Positions 1 to 7,749 of a stretch of DNA of 33,897 bases are shown here, piece after piece. Made by a program: the position numbers and the translations under genes. Every line of letters begins with the position of its first letter. Position 1 is the first letter of the stretch. The notes beneath the pieces are model-generated. The model searched no databases. It worked only from the letters and a program-made list of their open reading frames with translations, and was not told the origin of the DNA. Source of the DNA: CAZAXU01 sp964489245 (GTDB lineage: Bacteria > Bacteroidota > Bacteroidia > Flavobacteriales > Flavobacteriaceae); the NCBI GenBank assembly GCA_964489245.1, contig CAZAXU010000022.1:1-33897 (forward strand). The letters run 5' to 3'.

Positions 1-25
1 AATAGTTGTTGGTTTTTTTCATACG

Positions 26-52
26 AAAGCCGCCCGAAAATCGGGCGGCTTT
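26..52 (+). terminator. Rho-independent terminator of a gene left of the window
   Basis: A 12-bp GC-rich inverted repeat (AAAGCCGCCCGA / TCGGGCGGCTTT, loop AAA) is followed on the plus strand by an unbroken T tract. The gene it serves is outside the window and converges on the receptor gene that ends at 96. The minus-strand side of the hairpin has only three T, so it would be a weaker stop for the receptor transcript. Confidence 0.85.
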
Positions 53-95
53 TTTTTATATATAAATTCTTCTTTTAAAATATATGGCAAAACGC

Positions 96-2450
96 CTAAA
101 AAGTTAAACTTACTCCCATCAGAAAATGTCTTCCGGCTTGCGGAAAATAATAGGGCGTGCCGTCCCACATATAACCATTAGACGCATATTTTTTGTTCAA
201 GAAATTATTAAGCGTGAATATGAATTGTGCTTGCTCCAGATATTTTTTCGGTTGAATTTTATAAGATGCAACCAAATTATGAACATGATAAGCATCCAGT
301 TTAGACGCCGGACTGTTTTTGTTATCCATATATTGCTTTCCTACATATTTTACATTCCATTGCAATTTTAAATTCTCCAAGGGTTGATAAACCATTGAGC
401 CCGCTGCAACAATATTAGGAGAATAAGTCAGAAACGTATCGCCATATTTTTTTAAAATATTGGATTCTTTTTCAACATAATTAATATTTCTATTATCACT
501 CCAAGTAAAATTGGCCAAAGCAGATAAATTCGAACTAATTCTATAAGCAATTTGTGTTTCCATTCCTACACGCCTGCTTTCTCCCACATTTTTTCTAATC
601 GGAGCGCCTACATTGTCAATCGCTCCGGTATAAACCAATTGATTTCTATAAAACATACCGAAAAGATTCACTTCCGCTTTCAATCGTTTGTGATCAAATT
701 TCCATCCGGTTTCAATATTGTTCAGAACCTCAGGTTTAGGCTTGCCGGCTGCCGTGTTTTCATAATCATCTCGATTAGGTTCTCTGTGAGATTGTGCCAC
801 AGACAAATAGAGGTCATTGTTTTCATCAAGCTTATAATACAAACCCAATTTCGGATTGATAAAGAATAAATCGTCCGATGTTTTCCATGGAGCATTCCAC
901 CCCATAGTGCCGTTCACAGCATAATTTATCGATCTGAACTGAACATCCGCAAACAAATTCAAGTCATCCATAAGTTTATAGTTTGCCTTTGCAAAAACAT
1001 TTATAAATTTCTTAACTCCTAAATTGTCATAATACTTATGATTTATTTTCGAGTTACTTGCATATTGCGCCCAAATTATTTTTCCAAAATGTTTTCCGTC
1101 ATATTGGTTTACAGCTGCGCCCAAGATGATATTCAAATCGGTTGTGCCATATTGAAAAGAACCTGCCAGCCCGTAAAAATCATTATCCAACCATTTCCGA
1201 CGAATCAAATCTGTTTTTGTAATAATCTCATTATCAATATATATGGTGTCTAATCCATAATCTTTAAAATCTTGATTTTGTTTGTATTGCTCATAGTAAC
1301 CTCTACCGTATGTATAATGTGCCGCTAAATTAAATTTCAAATTTTCAGCTATTTTTCTCTCAAAATGCAACTGATAATGATCTTGTTTATAGTCGTCTAC
1401 CTGATTATCATAATAATCGACTATATTCCAATTTTCGTCATAAATTGCTCCGGTCGGGTTGGATATAGGAGTTTCTTCAAAGGTTTGTTTATCTATGCCA
1501 TACCAAGCTTGATAGGTTATTTCATGTCCGCCGAAAATCAAGGCTTTAAGTGTTGTTTTATCATCTTTATACGCTCCTGAGAAATAATAAGAATTTAGAT
1601 TTGAAGTTGCTCTGTCTCTATAGCCGTCTGAAGTTATTTTGGAATATCTTCCCGTAAATTCAAAATGTTTTTTCAACAATCCCGTACTTCCTTTTAAGCT
1701 TATTTTTTTTGTATTAAAAGAACCGTATGAAGTGTTAATTGTAGAAAAAGCTTTTGATTTTATTCTGTCTGTCTCCAAATTGATACTCGCTCCGAAAGCC
1801 CCTGTTCCAAAGGTAGAAGTTCCCACGCCTCGCTGAATTTGTAAACCGGATGTCGATGCTGCAAAGTCGGGAATATCAACCCAATACACACTGTGTGACT
1901 CCGGATCGTTTAAAGGGATGCCGTTAAGTGTCACATTGATTTGTTGTGAACTTACACCTCTGATTCTTATACCGGTATAACCCACTCCGGCTCCGGCATC
2001 GGAGGTGACCACAACACTTGGTGTTTGTTCCAATAAAAACGGAACATCTTGTCCCAGATTTTTCTCTGATAATTCTTTCTTACCGATATTTGTATAGGTC
2101 ACCGGCATATTTTTCGTTGCTCTGACAGCTGTAACAATCACTTCAGAAAGTTGCTCTACGCTTGGAACTAAAGATATTTTTATAAACTTGTCCGCATCCA
2201 CCGAAATTTGTCGGGTATAGGTCTTATATCCTATATTTTTTACGACTAAGGTATAATTTCCTTCGGCTAAATTTTCAAAAAGAAAATGTCCGTTTATATC
2301 AGTTACTATCGACTTTTTAATTTCTAAAAGCTGAAGGTTTGCTCCAAATAAGCTTTTATTTTGTTCATCATAAACTTCACCGGATAATTTTAATTGTTGT
2401 GCATTCATTCCGAATGTCACAAACAGTAATAATAACAGTATTTTTTGCAT
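96..2450 (-). CDS. TonB-dependent outer membrane receptor, probable thiamine (precursor) transporter
   Basis: This 784-residue protein is a TonB-dependent outer membrane receptor. A signal peptide (residues 1 to about 18, MQKILLLLLF...NAQQ) is followed by a carboxypeptidase-regulatory-like beta-sandwich domain (about 20-95), which is typical of Bacteroidota receptors. The plug domain (about 115-230) contains GIRIRGVSSQQ and LNGIPLNDPES, and the beta-barrel ends in an aromatic residue (GVSLTF). Such receptors import scarce ligands using the TonB/ExbBD proton-motive-force system. The substrate is inferred from regulation: the leader is a TPP riboswitch, and TPP-riboswitch-controlled TonB receptors are known in Bacteroidetes as predicted thiamine transporters. 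No inner membrane thiamine permease or thiamine kinase lies beside it, so it is a single-gene transcription unit here. The family call is firm; the ligand is an inference. Confidence 0.93.
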   Translation of the reverse strand: MQKILLLLLFVTFGMNAQQLKLSGEVYDEQNKSLFGANLQLLEIKKSIVTDINGHFLFENLAEGNYTLVVKNIGYKTYTRQISVDADKFIKISLVPSVEQLSEVIVTAVRATKNMPVTYTNIGKKELSEKNLGQDVPFLLEQTPSVVVTSDAGAGVGYTGIRIRGVSSQQINVTLNGIPLNDPESHSVYWVDIPDFAASTSGLQIQRGVGTSTFGTGAFGASINLETDRIKSKAFSTINTSYGSFNTKKISLKGSTGLLKKHFEFTGRYSKITSDGYRDRATSNLNSYYFSGAYKDDKTTLKALIFGGHEITYQAWYGIDKQTFEETPISNPTGAIYDENWNIVDYYDNQVDDYKQDHYQLHFERKIAENLKFNLAAHYTYGRGYYEQYKQNQDFKDYGLDTIYIDNEIITKTDLIRRKWLDNDFYGLAGSFQYGTTDLNIILGAAVNQYDGKHFGKIIWAQYASNSKINHKYYDNLGVKKFINVFAKANYKLMDDLNLFADVQFRSINYAVNGTMGWNAPWKTSDDLFFINPKLGLYYKLDENNDLYLSVAQSHREPNRDDYENTAAGKPKPEVLNNIETGWKFDHKRLKAEVNLFGMFYRNQLVYTGAIDNVGAPIRKNVGESRRVGMETQIAYRISSNLSALANFTWSDNRNINYVEKESNILKKYGDTFLTYSPNIVAAGSMVYQPLENLKLQWNVKYVGKQYMDNKNSPASKLDAYHVHNLVASYKIQPKKYLEQAQFIFTLNNFLNKKYASNGYMWDGTPYYFPQAGRHFLMGVSLTF

Positions 2451-2458
2451 TTTAATTT

Positions 2459-2477
2459 ATTTGTGGGGAACACAAAT
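2459..2477 (-). promoter_or_regulatory. Leader hairpin just before the receptor start codon
   Basis: A 7-bp perfect stem (ATTTGTG / CACAAAT on the transcript) with a TTCCC loop lies between the TPP aptamer and the ATG, ending 8 nt before the start codon. No T tract follows it, so it is not an ordinary terminator. It may be part of the riboswitch expression platform, controlling ribosome access. Its C-rich loop could in principle compete for the GGGG of the aptamer P2 stem, but only four pairs are possible. Confidence 0.4.
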
Positions 2478-2480
2478 GAA

Positions 2481-2558
2481 ATCGGCTTCTTCCTCGGCAG
2501 CATTACCTGTCCAGGTTCAAAGGGTTTGATCTCAGCTCGTCATTTAGAGCACCCCTGT
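2481..2558 (-). promoter_or_regulatory. TPP riboswitch (THI element)
   Basis: Read on the minus strand, this leader contains the conserved TPP aptamer blocks in order. GGGGTGCTC opens P2 and P3. GAGCTGAGA holds the CTGAGA pyrimidine-binding loop (plus-strand 2530-2535). ACCCTTTGAACCT closes P2 and opens P4. The pyrophosphate-binding TAATGC (plus-strand 2500-2505) sits in a CAG/CTG P5 stem, and AGG closes P4. P2 (GGGT/ACCC), P3 (CTC/GAG), P4 (CCT/AGG) and P5 can all form. I could not see a convincing P1. It lies directly between the promoter and the receptor start codon, so high TPP should reduce receptor expression. Confidence 0.93.
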
Positions 2559-2569
2559 TAATTATGATG

Positions 2570-2599
2570 CAAAAGTAAAAAAAATTAATCGATATTCAA
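2570..2599 (-). promoter_or_regulatory. Promoter of the riboswitch-receptor unit
   Basis: The minus strand carries TACTTTTG (2577-2570), an exact match to the flavobacterial -7 box TAnnTTTG. A TTG -33 element (2599-2597) lies 19 nt upstream. Transcription would begin a few bases before the TPP aptamer, with no unexplained leader. Confidence 0.75.
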
Positions 2600-2629
2600 T
2601 TCATTTTTTGAAGAAAAAAAATTCCTGAG

Positions 2630-4288
2630 TTATTTGACTCTAAGTCTTTGTCCTACATTAATGGCATTATTTTGCAAATTGTTCAGCTCTTTCAGTCGAT
2701 CAACGGTGATATTATATTTCAAACCTATTCTGTATAGGCTTTCACCTTTTTTAACAACATGATATTCAGGATTTTCTGTATATTCTTCAACATATGAACC
2801 CGACTGATTGTCTAAAATCTTCAATCTCTGATTAATTCTGATATTATTGCTTGAAAGATGGTTGATCCTTTTCAATGTCGGTACATCAACACCATACTTT
2901 CTGGAAATAGCAAAAAGAGTTTCTCCCGATTTCACGATATGATATTCAGGAACCGAATAAGTTTCATTCACCACTTCTGTTGTTGTATTCACCTCCTCAA
3001 CAGCAGCTTTTGCAATATCAAATTTCTTGTTTTTTGAAATCTTAAGCACTTGATTAATCTTTATTTGACTACCGGTGATTTGATTTTCGCTGATAATAGT
3101 TGGAATATCCGTATTATATTTTTTAGCAATGGAATATAAGGTCTCTCCGGCTTGCACTGTGTGATTTAAAGAAATAATCGCATCAGCATTTGAATTTGAC
3201 ACAGTTTCAACTACATCATTTACCGGCTCTACTTGAGTAAATTTATTTTTATAAATTTTCAATTTGTCGTTGATATTTACTTCTCCACTTACGATATTAT
3301 TAGTTTTAATAATGGTGTTAATATCCGTATTATATTTTTTAGCAAGGGAATACAAGGTTTCTCCCTGTTCCACAACATGATTGATATAAGTTTCATTCGT
3401 ATCCGCATCGATATATTCTGTCTCTTGCGGATTTTTTTGAGCTTCAATGGCTTCTGAAGTTTCTGTAGATTCATCTCCCTTGGTAAGCACCAATAACTGT
3501 CCTTCATAAATATCAAAATCTTGCAAATTATTATACTTCATAATGTCTTTTATCAAAACATTGAATTTTTTAGAAATTGCATAAAGGGTCTCTCCTTTTT
3601 CCACCTCATAAATAAACTTACCTCCACTATTGCCGGAATGTGCCGTATTTTCATCAACCTTCACTCTCATTCCTTTCAAAACATCTGTATCATATTGATA
3701 AAGTTTGTATTTTTCAATAATATAAATCAGCTTATCCGGATAGCTCGGGTCTGTAGCATAGCCGGCTTTTTTTAGTCCTTTTGCCCAAGCCTCATAGTCT
3801 GTCTTTGGTAAACGGAACAAAAAGGAATAACGCCCCCTGTCAGCTAAAAATTTGGAATGATCTTTAAAAGATTCTTCTGCCGTATCATATTTTCTAAAGC
3901 ATTCTTGCAATTTATTATCATCATGTTTGATTGTTTTTCCTGTCCAATCATGACATTTGATTCCAAAATGATTATTCGCCTCCTTTGCCAATCTACTGCC
4001 TCCATAATTGGATTCCAACAGACCTTGTGCAAGGGTGATACTGGCAGGAACACCATAAATTTTCATTTCTTTTCGGGCTATTTCTCCATACGCGGCAATA
4101 TATGCCGAAGCTTTAGCATCATTTTTTGTAAACGATTTTCCTATTTTATGTTTAGAAACATCAGATTTGTCTCCGCTTTTAATTATAGAACTCTCCCGAT
4201 TTCGTTCAACTTTAGCGACTTTCTTTGATGAACCGCAGGAATTTAATAGTACAAGTAAAACAGAGCCAAAAAATAATAGTTTTCTCAT
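2630..4288 (-). CDS. Lipoprotein glucosaminidase with five LysM repeats
   Basis: This 552-residue protein is probably a cell-envelope peptidoglycan hydrolase. The N-terminus (MRKLLFFGSVLLVLLNSCGS) is a lipoprotein signal with its lipobox cysteine at about residue 18. Residues 55-205 resemble the FlgJ-like endo-beta-N-acetylglucosaminidase domain, with the catalytic Glu expected in LLESNYGGS (E92) and the downstream HFGIKCH and GYATDP blocks. Five LysM modules follow (from about residues 223, 300, 372, 445 and 505), each starting like Y.V..GETLY.I..KY; they bind peptidoglycan glycan strands. Glucosaminidase-LysM proteins with this layout are common in Flavobacteria and are thought to act in cell separation or wall turnover. 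The gene has its own promoter. Confidence 0.88.
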   Translation of the reverse strand: MRKLLFFGSVLLVLLNSCGSSKKVAKVERNRESSIIKSGDKSDVSKHKIGKSFTKNDAKASAYIAAYGEIARKEMKIYGVPASITLAQGLLESNYGGSRLAKEANNHFGIKCHDWTGKTIKHDDNKLQECFRKYDTAEESFKDHSKFLADRGRYSFLFRLPKTDYEAWAKGLKKAGYATDPSYPDKLIYIIEKYKLYQYDTDVLKGMRVKVDENTAHSGNSGGKFIYEVEKGETLYAISKKFNVLIKDIMKYNNLQDFDIYEGQLLVLTKGDESTETSEAIEAQKNPQETEYIDADTNETYINHVVEQGETLYSLAKKYNTDINTIIKTNNIVSGEVNINDKLKIYKNKFTQVEPVNDVVETVSNSNADAIISLNHTVQAGETLYSIAKKYNTDIPTIISENQITGSQIKINQVLKISKNKKFDIAKAAVEEVNTTTEVVNETYSVPEYHIVKSGETLFAISRKYGVDVPTLKRINHLSSNNIRINQRLKILDNQSGSYVEEYTENPEYHVVKKGESLYRIGLKYNITVDRLKELNNLQNNAINVGQRLRVK

Positions 4289-4309
4289 AATTCGTTGTTA
4301 TTTAGCACA

Positions 4310-4342
4310 CAAAGTTAATACTTTCTGATAAGAAAAAAACAA
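4310..4342 (-). promoter_or_regulatory. Promoter of the glucosaminidase gene
   Basis: On the minus strand a TAACTTTG -7 box (4317-4310) lies 22 nt downstream of a TTG (4342-4340). The start codon follows about 21 nt after the -7 box. Confidence 0.65.
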
Positions 4343-4409
4343 TTTTTTATAAATATGTTCATTATCAACTGTCTATCCGTTTAAACTTTTATTCCAAAAT
4401 CATTTATTT

Positions 4410-5342
4410 TCAAATCTGAATAGGGTTTATTCCTTTTTTCTTCAATCTAATATTCATGCCTAATCTTCCCTGTAATCCTCCGGAATGTATGGCTAATATT
4501 TTACTTCCTTTCGGAAAATAATCTTTCTTGATTAAATCAATAATTCCAAACATCATCTTTCCGGTATAAATCGGGTCGAGTGGCAGATTGTGTAAAGAAT
4601 GAACCGTGTTGATAAAATCAACCAACTTTTTCTCTATTTTGGCAAAACCTCCAAAATTATAATCTCGAATCAGTTCCCAATTGCGCTTATTTACATATTC
4701 ATTGATATTTTTTTCCAAGAATTGTTCTTTTAGAGCCGGAAAACCCAGAACTTTTTGATGTTTGGCAGACGAATTAATAATTCCTGCTATTGTGCCTCCC
4801 GTGCCAATTGCCGAGCAAATATAGTCAAACGCTACATCTTCAGGAGTGAGTATTTTTTCTGTTCCTTTTATTGCCAACTGATTTGTTCCACCTTCCGGAA
4901 CCAAATAGAAATTACCAAAAATTTGAAATAAATTTCTTATAAAATCCGGATTTGTTTTTTGCCGATATGCCGATCGAGATACAAAATGAAAAGACATGCC
5001 TTGCGTATGTGCAAATTGAAGTGTGGGGTTTTCATTTAAGGTTTTTCCTAAATTTCTTCCCAGCTCATCTCCCCGAATCACACCAATGGTTTTCAAACCA
5101 TATTCATTCCCCGCTGCTGCCGTAGCAGCAATATGATTGGAAAAAGCTCCACCAAATGTCAACAAAGTGTTATATCCTGCTTCTTTAGCCTCTATAATGT
5201 TATAATAAAGTTTTCTGAATTTATTTCCGGATATATGCTCATGCAACAAATCTTCTCGTTTTACCGCCAAAGTGATTCCCTTTTTTTTAAGCAGGCAATC
5301 ACTTAGGAATTGATTGTACGGTTCTTGTTGTGCCTTAAGCAT
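4410..5342 (-). CDS. PLP-dependent enzyme, ACC deaminase / D-cysteine desulfhydrase family
   Basis: This 310-residue enzyme belongs to the fold-type II PLP family of 1-aminocyclopropane-1-carboxylate deaminase and D-cysteine desulfhydrase. The PLP-binding lysine is in SGNKFRKL (K41). The GGAFSNH block (S68-N69-H70) holds the residues that bind the substrate carboxylate and take part in catalysis. IGTGGTIAGI (about residues 180-189) forms the glycine-rich phosphate-binding loop. Family members release ammonia and an oxoacid from ACC or D-amino acids. Sequence alone does not settle ACC versus D-cysteine; in bacteria without plant contact a D-amino-acid role is more likely. The gene starts 5 nt after the preceding lipoprotein gene ends, so they are probably co-transcribed. 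Confidence 0.85.
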   Translation of the reverse strand: MLKAQQEPYNQFLSDCLLKKKGITLAVKREDLLHEHISGNKFRKLYYNIIEAKEAGYNTLLTFGGAFSNHIAATAAAGNEYGLKTIGVIRGDELGRNLGKTLNENPTLQFAHTQGMSFHFVSRSAYRQKTNPDFIRNLFQIFGNFYLVPEGGTNQLAIKGTEKILTPEDVAFDYICSAIGTGGTIAGIINSSAKHQKVLGFPALKEQFLEKNINEYVNKRNWELIRDYNFGGFAKIEKKLVDFINTVHSLHNLPLDPIYTGKMMFGIIDLIKKDYFPKGSKILAIHSGGLQGRLGMNIRLKKKGINPIQI

Positions 5343-5347
5343 ATTTT

Positions 5348-5815
5348 TTATTTAAGTGCATTTAATTTTTTTAAATAATAACCTCCCAACTCTTGTTCTT
5401 TATGACCGAGTCTTTGTAGTTTTTTATTAAGATCCTTTTTAAAATGTCTAAAAAATTTCTTGGGATTATCAACATTATCCAAAACCAACTTCAGTTCATC
5501 AACAGAAGTTTTGACCCATTTGTCTATAATTTTTTTGTCTGTTTGATGAAGTGTTGAAAAAAATTTGTCAGGATTTTCTTGTGGATAATTAAATGCGAAT
5601 CCTGAATATGTAGATTTTATATCTCCGCTAACCTGATTGGAAAAATCAGTGAATTTTATCAACAAGTTTCTTAGCGATTTTTTATCTGAGCGCTCAATTT
5701 TTTTCATGAGGCTCAACACATCGTTTTCAATTTGTTCATTTTTCTTTTTATCTCTTGTTTCCGAGTGACAAGAAAAAAGAAAAGTCAATAAAACAACGGA
5801 AAATAAATATTTCAT
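5348..5815 (-). CDS. Small lipoprotein of unknown function
   Basis: This 155-residue protein has a clear lipoprotein signal (MKYLFSVVLLTFLFSCHSET, lipobox cysteine at residue 16) and a lysine-rich, mostly helical mature part without transmembrane segments. I do not recognise a named domain. It is the first gene of a likely two-gene unit with the PLP enzyme, 5 nt apart. It probably sits on the periplasmic face of a membrane. No TAnnTTTG promoter box was visible directly upstream. Confidence 0.75.
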   Translation of the reverse strand: MKYLFSVVLLTFLFSCHSETRDKKKNEQIENDVLSLMKKIERSDKKSLRNLLIKFTDFSNQVSGDIKSTYSGFAFNYPQENPDKFFSTLHQTDKKIIDKWVKTSVDELKLVLDNVDNPKKFFRHFKKDLNKKLQRLGHKEQELGGYYLKKLNALK

Positions 5816-6110
5816 ATCATGATATTTTGAACGGTTTGAATATGGCGCAACTGCTTCCGATAGATATCGAAATTAAAACAATTATTTTTTGTCTTACAGT
5901 AATTTATATTTTGCACTGTAATCTTCATATCATCAACTAATTGCGGCATGCACTATATTTGTTGTTGGCGTGTTATTATTTATTTTTTAGTTTTTTTTCT
6001 TCGTTGATAAAAGTTGTTTTAATGATTTTATAAAATCTTGATTGTCCAATGTCTCGCTGTTGTTTCTAATGCACACCAACATCTAAACAACGATAAGTCT
6101 TGTGAGTTTA
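5816..6110. other. 295-bp non-coding spacer
   Basis: No convincing reading frame, tRNA or strong terminator is visible. One short plus-strand frame here runs back into the opposite-strand lipoprotein gene and has no coding character. The spacer holds the imperfect inverted repeat described separately (5964-6080) and several T-rich runs. Confidence 0.6.
5964..6080. repeat. Imperfect inverted repeat pair, possible mobile-element remnant
   Basis: GTTGGCGTGTTA (5964-5975) and TAATGCACACCAAC (6067-6080) are inverted copies with a base change and a 2-base insertion. They bracket about 90 bp of T-rich DNA. This could be a decayed miniature element or a weak extended hairpin. Without a second genomic copy it stays speculative. 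Confidence 0.25.
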
Positions 6111-7649
6111 TTATTCTATCTCGGACAACCAATTTTTTAAATCAAATTTTCCTTTGATATGATTTTTCAATGTTGCAATCGGAATTCTGATTTGCTCCAT
6201 TGAGTCGCGTTCTCTCAAGGTCACGGTTTGATCTTCTTTTGTTTGGTGATCAATGGTGATACAATAGGGTGTTCCAACAGCATCTTGCCTTCTGTATCTT
6301 CTTCCGATTGCATCTTTTTCATCATAGGTTATTTTAAAATCCCATTGTAAATCCGCTACAATATTTTTTGCAATCTCAGGCAATCCGTCTTTTTTTAAAA
6401 GCGGTAATATTGCCACTTTTGTCGGTGCAAGAATTGCCGGAATTTTCATCACCACCCGAGAGGAGCCGTCCGGTAATGTTTCATCTTGCAATGATGCGGA
6501 AAAAACCGCCAAAAACATTCTGTCCAGTCCAATAGATGTTTCTACCACATAGGGCACATATCTTTCATTGATTTCCGGATCAAAATACTGAAGTTTCTTA
6601 CCTGAATGTTTTTCATGCTGAGACAAATCAAAATCAGTTCTGGAATGAATCCCTTCCAATTCTTTAAAACCAAAAGGAAATTTAAATTCAATATCTGCAG
6701 CGGCATTGGCATAGTGTGCCAATTTTTCATGATCATGAAAACGATAATAATCATCTCCGAAGCCTAAAGATTTATGCCATTTTAAGCGCATTTCTTTCCA
6801 GTGTTCATACCATTTCATTTCATTTCCGGGACGCACAAAAAATTGCATTTCCATTTGCTCAAATTCCCGCATTCTAAATATAAACTGACGTGCAACGATT
6901 TCGTTTCTGAAAGCTTTTCCTGTTTGTGCAATCCCAAATGGAATTTTCATACGCATTGTTTTTTGCACATTCAAAAAATTGACAAAAATCCCTTGCGCAG
7001 TTTCCGGTCTGAGATACAAATCCATTGCACTGTCTGCAGAGGCGCCAAGTTTTGTGCCAAACATAAGGTTGAATTGTTTTACTTCCGTCCAATTCTTACT
7101 TCCCGAAACCGGACAAGCAATACCGAGCTCTTCAATCAAATCTTTGATATCCTTCAGATTATCTGCATCCAAAGAACGAGCCATTCTTTCTAATATTTCT
7201 TTTTTTTGCGCTCTATATTTTGTCACTCTCGGATTTGTGGCAACAAATTGTGCTTCATCAAAAGAATCTCCGAAACGTTTTTTGGCTTTTTTAATTTCTT
7301 TTTGAACTTTGTTTTCAATTTTTTCAACATAATCTTCAATCAGCACATCTGCTCGATAGCGTTTCTTCGAGTCCTTATTGTCAATTAAAGGGTCATTAAA
7401 AGCATCGACATGTCCGGATGCTTTCCATGTTGTGGGGTGCATAAAAATTGCTGCATCAAGCCCTACGATATTTTGATGCATTTGCACCATGGATTTCCAC
7501 CAATATTCTCTAATATTTTTTTTAAGTTCTACGCCGTTGGGTCCATAGTCATAAACTGCACTCAATCCGTCATAAATTTCACTGGATTGAAAAATGAAAC
7601 CATATTCCTTGGCGTGAGAAAGTACTTTCTTGAATTGATTATCATTCAT
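6111..7649 (-). CDS. glyS: Glycyl-tRNA synthetase (dimeric type)
   Basis: This 512-residue class II aminoacyl-tRNA synthetase charges tRNA-Gly with glycine. It is the single-chain, alpha-2 (eukaryote/archaea-like) form rather than the alpha-2-beta-2 form of many bacteria, as is usual in Bacteroidota. Recognisable blocks are GFIFQSSEIYDGLSAVYDYG near the N-terminus, LRPETAQGIFVNF (substrate loop), FRNEIVARQFIFRMREFEQ (motif 2) and ETSIGLDRM (motif 3). An anticodon-binding domain follows (about 400-505). Length matches the family. Its promoter overlaps the terminator hairpin of the upstream gene. Confidence 0.96.
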   Translation of the reverse strand: MNDNQFKKVLSHAKEYGFIFQSSEIYDGLSAVYDYGPNGVELKKNIREYWWKSMVQMHQNIVGLDAAIFMHPTTWKASGHVDAFNDPLIDNKDSKKRYRADVLIEDYVEKIENKVQKEIKKAKKRFGDSFDEAQFVATNPRVTKYRAQKKEILERMARSLDADNLKDIKDLIEELGIACPVSGSKNWTEVKQFNLMFGTKLGASADSAMDLYLRPETAQGIFVNFLNVQKTMRMKIPFGIAQTGKAFRNEIVARQFIFRMREFEQMEMQFFVRPGNEMKWYEHWKEMRLKWHKSLGFGDDYYRFHDHEKLAHYANAAADIEFKFPFGFKELEGIHSRTDFDLSQHEKHSGKKLQYFDPEINERYVPYVVETSIGLDRMFLAVFSASLQDETLPDGSSRVVMKIPAILAPTKVAILPLLKKDGLPEIAKNIVADLQWDFKITYDEKDAIGRRYRRQDAVGTPYCITIDHQTKEDQTVTLRERDSMEQIRIPIATLKNHIKGKFDLKNWLSEIE

Positions 7650-7697
7650 TTTGAATTGAATTTTAGGGATTATAATAAAACCGAAACAGCATAAAAA

Positions 7698-7727
7698 AAG
7701 CTATCTTTGAATGGACAAAGATAGCTT
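7698..7727 (-). terminator. Rho-independent terminator of the coiled-coil protein gene
   Basis: A 12-bp perfect stem (AAGCTATCTTTG / CAAAGATAGCTT) with a 6-nt loop lies 23 bp after the minus-strand stop codon of the 7750-8667 gene. It is followed on that strand by a seven-base T tract. The stem also contains the glyS -7 box. Confidence 0.85.
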
Positions 7728-7745
7728 CATTTATTATTTTGACAA
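7716..7745 (-). promoter_or_regulatory. glyS promoter inside a terminator hairpin
   Basis: The minus strand carries TATCTTTG (7723-7716), an exact TAnnTTTG match, 19 nt downstream of TTG (7745-7743). The -7 box is one arm of the terminator stem at 7698-7727. Transcription would start near 7709 and give a leader of about 60 nt before the glyS ATG. Confidence 0.6.
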
Positions 7746-7749
7746 AATC

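Noticed and set aside
126..371. Plus-strand reading frames inside the receptor and other long minus-strand genes
   Set aside because: They lie wholly opposite well-supported genes and show no domain or signal features.
2613..2640. Terminator after the glucosaminidase gene
   Set aside because: There is a good T tract on the minus strand, but the preceding stem has only four base pairs and includes the stop codon in its loop.
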